Source: Nonomuraea helvata (GTDB lineage Bacteria; Actinomycetota; Actinomycetes; Streptosporangiales; Streptosporangiaceae). Taken from it: DNA of 64,000 bases. Made by a program: the position numbers and the translations under genes. Location of the stretch: NCBI RefSeq assembly GCF_039535785.1, contig NZ_BAAAXV010000005.1:620001-684000 (forward strand), in the 5' to 3' direction. Positions 60,347 through 64,000 of the stretch are shown piece by piece. The notes under the pieces are model-generated. The model saw nothing but the letters and a program-made list of their open reading frames with translations, was not told the DNA's origin and did not search any database. Position 1 is the stretch's first letter. Every line of letters starts with the position of its first letter.

Positions 60347-60660
60347 CACGCCTCCTTGACGGGGTCGTCGTGGGTGGAGAAGTCCGAGCCGGTCAGCCGC
60401 AGGAACACGCCGTCCAGGCCGACGTCTCGCACCTGGATCCCCCTGCCTCCCAGCCCGGTGGTCACCAGGCCGAGCAGCGCGTCCGCGTCGCTGGTCGACA
60501 GGGTGACCCGCACGCTGCCGTTGATCCGGTGCTCTGCCAGGTCGAGGACCCCGGGGTGCTGTCTGAGCAGGTCCAGCTCGGTATGGGCGTCCACGGTGAA
60601 GACCAGTTGCCGCTCGGGGGCGTGCCTGCGCACCGTCTCCGATGTCGAAGCGATCAACAA
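60346..60660 (-). pseudogene. ABC ATP-binding protein, only the C-terminal part left
   Basis: The remaining sequence is the post-ATPase C-terminal domain: ASTSETVRRHAPERQLVFTV ... VTTGLGGRGIQVRDVGLDGVFLRLTG. It resembles the end of DrrA-like exporters. Walker A, signature and Walker B are absent. The join lies near 60660-60720, where a second truncated gene begins on the opposite strand, so both lost their 5-prime ends in one event. Confidence 0.75.
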
Positions 60661-60711
60661 GCAGTTCGCGAAGAAGAGCAGCGTGCGCTTCTCCGTCAGG
60701 CGACGGGGCGA

Positions 60712-61227
60712 TCCCGAGAGATCACCATAGGCCGGAAGTTCTACTCACAAAGCTCCGTGCGCTCCGATAAGGGCAAGTACACCTGGAAGTCGCCACCGAC
60801 GCTGGGGGAATGGGCCTACGGGCGGAACTTCGCCGGAGTCGTCTGGGGCAAGGATCTGGTCAACGGGATCAACCCGGGCTTTCTCGAACTGGCCGCCTCT
60901 TACGGTGCGACCAGCACCGACGGCGGGACCGTCGAGGGAGTGAAGACGACCCTCCACAGCGGCACCATAACTGTTACCAAGCTGAATGAGAGGCAGGCCG
61001 GCATCTCCTTCGATACCAAGGAGGAGGGGGTGCACGGCGGGCGGATCACGTGGAAACTCTGGGCGGGCCCGGACAACCTGCCGAGACGTTTCCACGCCAT
61101 CATGACGTTCACCTGGCCGGAGGGCGGCGAGGCCGAGACCATGACGATGAACATCATCTATCGAGGATGGGGAACCACCGTCAAGATCACGGCCCCGCCC
61201 GAGCACCTCATCGCCGACGGTTGGTGA
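60712..61227 (+). pseudogene. 5-prime-truncated exported-protein-like gene
   Basis: The plus-strand frame from about 60712 encodes a beta-rich fragment (KFYSQSSVRSDKGKYTWKSP, WAYGRNFAGVVWGKDLVNG, KLWAGPDNLPRRFHAIMTF) ending at 61227. It looks like the C-terminal two thirds of a LppX/LprG-like or similar exported protein, but I cannot name it securely. No signal peptide or start is present. It meets the ABC ATPase fragment head to head. Confidence 0.55.
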
Positions 61228-61738
61228 TGGACGATCCGCAGAACAAGGCGGCACTTCGGAGCTCCCGCAGCAGGCCGCTCCTGCACAGCAGCCGGTGGAC
61301 GATGAGCGCGACGACCATCCTGACGCCCAGGACGCGGGGGCAGCCGGACGGCCAGTGCAGTTCGGGCATGTTGTGGGGTCGATAACGCGATCCACGCGGT
61401 CGCCTGCGCCTCTGAACACGCGTGCGGTTTTCGGGCGCCACCGCTGAGCGGTCGCTCAAAACATTACGGGCATCCGCTCAAATCGAAGCGTCGAGATTCC
61501 AGCGTTTTCAGCGAATCAGCAGGTCATATGCTGTGGCTGAATATTCGAGCCACAGCCGCTTCTGACCGCCGCGACAGACCGGTCGAGCCCGCGTGGTTTC
61601 CCGGCGGCGGAGGCCCGCCGCCGACCGCCTGTCCGTGACACGGAAAGAACGCCGCAGGACGATCCATGGGAGGGCGGCCGGTTGCCGGAGGCATTACCGT
61701 GCACATCAGAAGGCTGGGTCTTCGCAGGCGGAGGAATC
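61228..61738. other. Intergenic region before prs
   Basis: These 511 bases have no supportable gene. They should contain the promoter of the PRPP synthetase operon, and the stretch around 61460-61530 is less GC-rich than its surroundings. GGAGG at 61730-61734 serves the TTG start. Confidence 0.45.
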
Positions 61739-62683
61739 TTGCGTGTCCATGACATCACCGTGTTCAGCGGCAGCGCCCATCCGGAACTGGCACTGGAGAT
61801 CTGCGATCACCTGGGGGTCCCGCTGCGTCCCTCGCGCCTGTCCCGCTTCGCAAATGACTGCCTGGAAGTGCAGTTGCAGGCCAACTGCCGGGAGCGGGAC
61901 GTCTTCATCATCCAGCCGCTCGTCCCTCCCGTGCAGGAGCACCTCGTCGAGCTGCTTCTCATGCTGGACGCCGCGCGCGGCGCGTCGGCGGCGCGGATCA
62001 CCGTGGTGATGCCCCACTTCGCGTACGCGCGCTCCGACAAGAAGGACGCTCCGCGGATCTCGCTCGGCGGCAGGCTCGTCGCGGACCTGCTGGTGGCCGC
62101 GGGGGCCGACCGGGTGCTCTGCGTCACGCTCCACTCCCCCCAGGTGCACGGGTTCTTCAGCGTCCCCGTGGATCACCTGCACGCCCTGCGGGAGCTGGCC
62201 GGTTACTTCACGCGATACGACATGAGCAACACCGTGGTCGTCTCTCCCGACCTGGGGAACGCCAAGGAGGCCGCGGCGCTGGCCCGGCGCTTGGGGACGA
62301 CCGTGGCGGCCGCCGCCAAGCAGCGGTTCGGCGGCGACCGGGTGAGCATCAGCGCCCTCATCGGCGACGTGGCGGGCCGGGACGTCATCGTTCTCGACGA
62401 CGAGATCGCCAGCGGCGGCACGGTGGCCGAGCTGGTGCAGCACCTGCACAAGTGCAAAGTAGGCGCCATCCGCGTCGCGTGCACGCACGGCCTGTTCAGC
62501 GAGGGGGCGCTCAAGCGGCTCAGCGAGCTGCCCGGGGTGGAGGAGATCGTCTGCACCAACACCGTGCCCATCCCGTCGGACAAGAAGGTGTCCCGGCTCC
62601 GGGTCCTGTCCATCGCGCCCGCGCTCGCGGAGGCCATCCGGCGCATTCACGAGGGCGAGTCGATCAGCTCCATGTTCACGTAG
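61739..62683 (+). CDS. prs: Ribose-phosphate pyrophosphokinase (PRPP synthetase)
   Basis: This 314-residue PRPP synthetase makes PRPP from ribose 5-phosphate and ATP. It has the N-terminal ITVFSGSAHPELALEI, ATP-site region MPHFAYARSDKKD, flexible loop AKQRFGGDRVSISALIGDV (variant of the usual KxRxxxN loop) and PRPP-binding loop VIVLDDEIASGGTVAEL. I choose TTG 61739 because it follows GGAGG and gives the standard family length, even though the frame is open further upstream. It is followed 53 bases later by a CYTH gene. Confidence 0.9.
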   Translation: MRVHDITVFSGSAHPELALEICDHLGVPLRPSRLSRFANDCLEVQLQANCRERDVFIIQPLVPPVQEHLVELLLMLDAARGASAARITVVMPHFAYARSDKKDAPRISLGGRLVADLLVAAGADRVLCVTLHSPQVHGFFSVPVDHLHALRELAGYFTRYDMSNTVVVSPDLGNAKEAAALARRLGTTVAAAAKQRFGGDRVSISALIGDVAGRDVIVLDDEIASGGTVAELVQHLHKCKVGAIRVACTHGLFSEGALKRLSELPGVEEIVCTNTVPIPSDKKVSRLRVLSIAPALAEAIRRIHEGESISSMFT

Positions 62684-62736
62684 GGGCTCCGCGGGCCGTT
62701 CACGCGTTTCCATGACTCAAAGACGAGGATGTTCTC

Positions 62737-63237
62737 GTGGCTCTGGAGATCGAGCGTAAGTTCAGGGTGGCGGCCGGCTGGGAGGTCCCAGGTGGCGCGC
62801 GGGGCGACGCGATCCGGCAGGCGTACCTGTCGCCCGCCGGCGCGCCGACCGAGTTCCGGGTCAGGCAGCGCGGCGACACGTACCTCATGACGGTCAAGGC
62901 GGGCAAGCGGTCGTCTCCCGCGCACGTCGCGGTCCGCGAGGAGATCGAGTTCGAGATCACCGAGGACGTGTTCCTGTCGCTGTGGAACCTGGCGGCGGGC
63001 GACTGCCTGAGCAAGACCCGGTGGTCGATCCCGTGGGAGGGGCACGAGATCACCGTGGACGTCTACGACGGGGTGCTCGAAGGGGTGCGCGTGGCGGAGG
63101 TGGAATTCGACGACCTCGCCTCGGCGGAGGACTTCCGCCCGCCGGAGTGGCTCGGCGAGGAGGTCACCGGGCAGCCGGAGTGGGGCAACCGCGCCCTGGC
63201 CCGGCGCTCCCGCGAGCATGCGGAGCGGGCCCGTTGA
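62737..63237 (+). CDS. CYTH-domain protein (triphosphate tunnel enzyme)
   Basis: The 166-residue protein opens with the diagnostic EIERKF. It has the alternating charged tunnel residues expected of CYTH (EFRVRQRGDTYLMTVKAGK, REEIEFEI, VDVYDG, VAEVEF). CYTH proteins hydrolyse inorganic or nucleoside triphosphates or act as adenylate cyclases. The start is GTG 62737 after GAGGA. Its position behind prs suggests a link with phosphoribosyl or tripolyphosphate metabolism. Confidence 0.88.
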   Translation: MALEIERKFRVAAGWEVPGGARGDAIRQAYLSPAGAPTEFRVRQRGDTYLMTVKAGKRSSPAHVAVREEIEFEITEDVFLSLWNLAAGDCLSKTRWSIPWEGHEITVDVYDGVLEGVRVAEVEFDDLASAEDFRPPEWLGEEVTGQPEWGNRALARRSREHAERAR

Positions 63238-63265
63238 ACTCGTGACGGGCCCTTCGGCCGGCCGG

Positions 63266-64000
63266 TCAGGTGAGGGCGCCGCCCTTGCGTTCGGGGATCA
63301 GGGTCATCGCGACCATGTCGAGGACGTACAGGGCGGCCAGGCCGGCGATGGCGATCGGGAAGCCGTGCGAGGTCGAGACGTAGGCGATGGTCACGGGCGC
63401 GAGGCCGCCGACGGCGCGGCCGATGTTGAACAGGACGTTCTCCGCGGAGGCGCGGATCTCGGTGCCGTACGTCTCCGCCATCAGCGCGCCGAGGCCGCCC
63501 AGCATGCCGTTCACGAAGAAGCCCATGATCGCGCCGCCGGCGAGCAACGCCGTCGAGCCGGTGAGCTGGCTGTAGACGATCACGCTCACGACCGCGCCCA
63601 GCTGGTACGCCCAGAACACCGGGCGACGGCCGATCCGGTCGGCGAACTGGCCGAAGGCGAAGATGCCGCAGGCCATGCCGACGACCGTGACGGCCGTCCA
63701 GAGGCCGGACTGGGTCAGGCTGTAGCCGAACCGGATCGACAGGTAACTCGGCAGCCAGGTCATGATGCCGTAGTAGCCGAAGTTCTGCACCGAGCAGAGG
63801 ATCAGGATCCCGATGGTGGCCTTGCGCGTGGTCGAGTCGGCGATCAGGCTGCGCAGCTGCCGGCTCCAGGGGATCCTGGGCCGCTCAAGACGCTGCTTGA
63901 ACTTCTCGGGCTCGCCCACCTTGCGCCGGATGAGGTAGGCCGCGACCGCCGGGAGAATTCCCAGGGCGAACAGCCCGCGCCAGCCCCAGTGCTCGATGAC
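63266..64000 (-). CDS. MFS transporter, partial at window edge
   Basis: The minus-strand frame is open to the end of the window. Beyond GTG 63919 it continues upstream as VIEHWGWRGLFALGILPAVA and AYLIRRKVGEPEKF, so the N-terminal half lies outside. The visible part has six helices and MFS motifs (FGQFADRIGRRPVFW between helices 8 and 9, and GALMAETYGTEIRASAENVL typical of sugar/acid MHS-type transporters). The substrate is probably an organic acid or aromatic compound. Confidence 0.85.
   Translation of the reverse strand, partial: VIEHWGWRGLFALGILPAVAAYLIRRKVGEPEKFKQRLERPRIPWSRQLRSLIADSTTRKATIGILILCSVQNFGYYGIMTWLPSYLSIRFGYSLTQSGLWTAVTVVGMACGIFAFGQFADRIGRRPVFWAYQLGAVVSVIVYSQLTGSTALLAGGAIMGFFVNGMLGGLGALMAETYGTEIRASAENVLFNIGRAVGGLAPVTIAYVSTSHGFPIAIAGLAALYVLDMVAMTLIPERKGGALT

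Noticed and set aside
1..64000. CRISPR arrays, tRNA or rRNA genes
   Set aside because: I saw no regularly spaced repeats and no cloverleaf or rRNA-like stretch in the intergenic regions I read. A dedicated search could still find a short RNA.

Overview
The window is high-GC actinomycete DNA. It has dense NTG starts, many 4-base ATGA/GTGA overlaps, paired ROK regulators, ECF sigma/anti-sigma genes, a DinB/mycothiol-transferase-like gene and a ClpP pair with a PopR-like regulator. A filamentous genus such as Nonomuraea, Actinomadura or Streptomyces is plausible, but the sequence alone does not fix the genus. I saw no rRNA, tRNA or CRISPR array.

Region 1 (1-5.6 kb) is damaged secreted-enzyme territory. 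It holds a tachylectin/NlpC-P60 gene broken at a C7 run, a quinone-oxidoreductase-like gene, a transposase remnant, and a secreted CE1-type esterase with a ricin-type lectin tail. A truncated GH127-like gene faces the esterase. Two identical 14-bp palindromes mark the two promoters of this divergent pair.

Region 2 (5.6-23.3 kb) is a carbohydrate module. Minus-strand genes give a ROK regulator, then RbsA/RbsC/RbsB-type ABC transporter, a Gfo/Idh/MocA dehydrogenase and a TIM-barrel isomerase. A second ROK paralogue is divergent. Downstream lie a 1764-residue secreted ThuA/sugar-dehydrogenase/CBM protein and a four-gene WxL-like cell-surface operon.

Region 3 (23.9-28.7 kb) has an adenylate-forming enzyme overlapping a six-helix membrane oxidoreductase. 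Together these look like a split version of the fungal TmpL architecture. An enoyl-CoA hydratase, an ECF sigma factor and its anti-sigma factor follow.

Region 4 (28.7-38.9 kb) is an accessory patchwork of gene fragments, an intact IS, a sulfotransferase, a CoA-disulfide-reductase-like enzyme, an LLM oxidoreductase and a GNAT. The IS (30949-32609, 5-bp target duplication) splits one reading frame that encoded an FHA domain fused to an FAD monooxygenase.

Region 5 (38.9-55.5 kb) is a biosynthetic cluster of unfamiliar composition. It has an AraC regulator with a flavodoxin-like N-terminus, an ALDH-MaoC fusion whose ALDH catalytic residues appear lost, an alcohol dehydrogenase, a ligase-ACP didomain and a benzoate-CoA-ligase-like enzyme. 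Two successive active-KS/inactive-KS-like pairs follow, then ACP, KR, FAD oxidoreductase, acyltransferase and thioester reductase. I read it as a type II-like polyketide or aryl-polyene-like system with reductive release. The product is unknown.

Region 6 (55.6-64 kb) has a DinB protein, an active-site-intact ClpP overlapped by a ClpP paralogue with Ser replaced by Ala, and a convergent PopR/ClgR-type regulator ending in LAA. An ABC exporter cluster has lost its ATPase domain at a junction with a second truncated gene. PRPP synthetase with a CYTH protein, and a partial MFS transporter, close the window.
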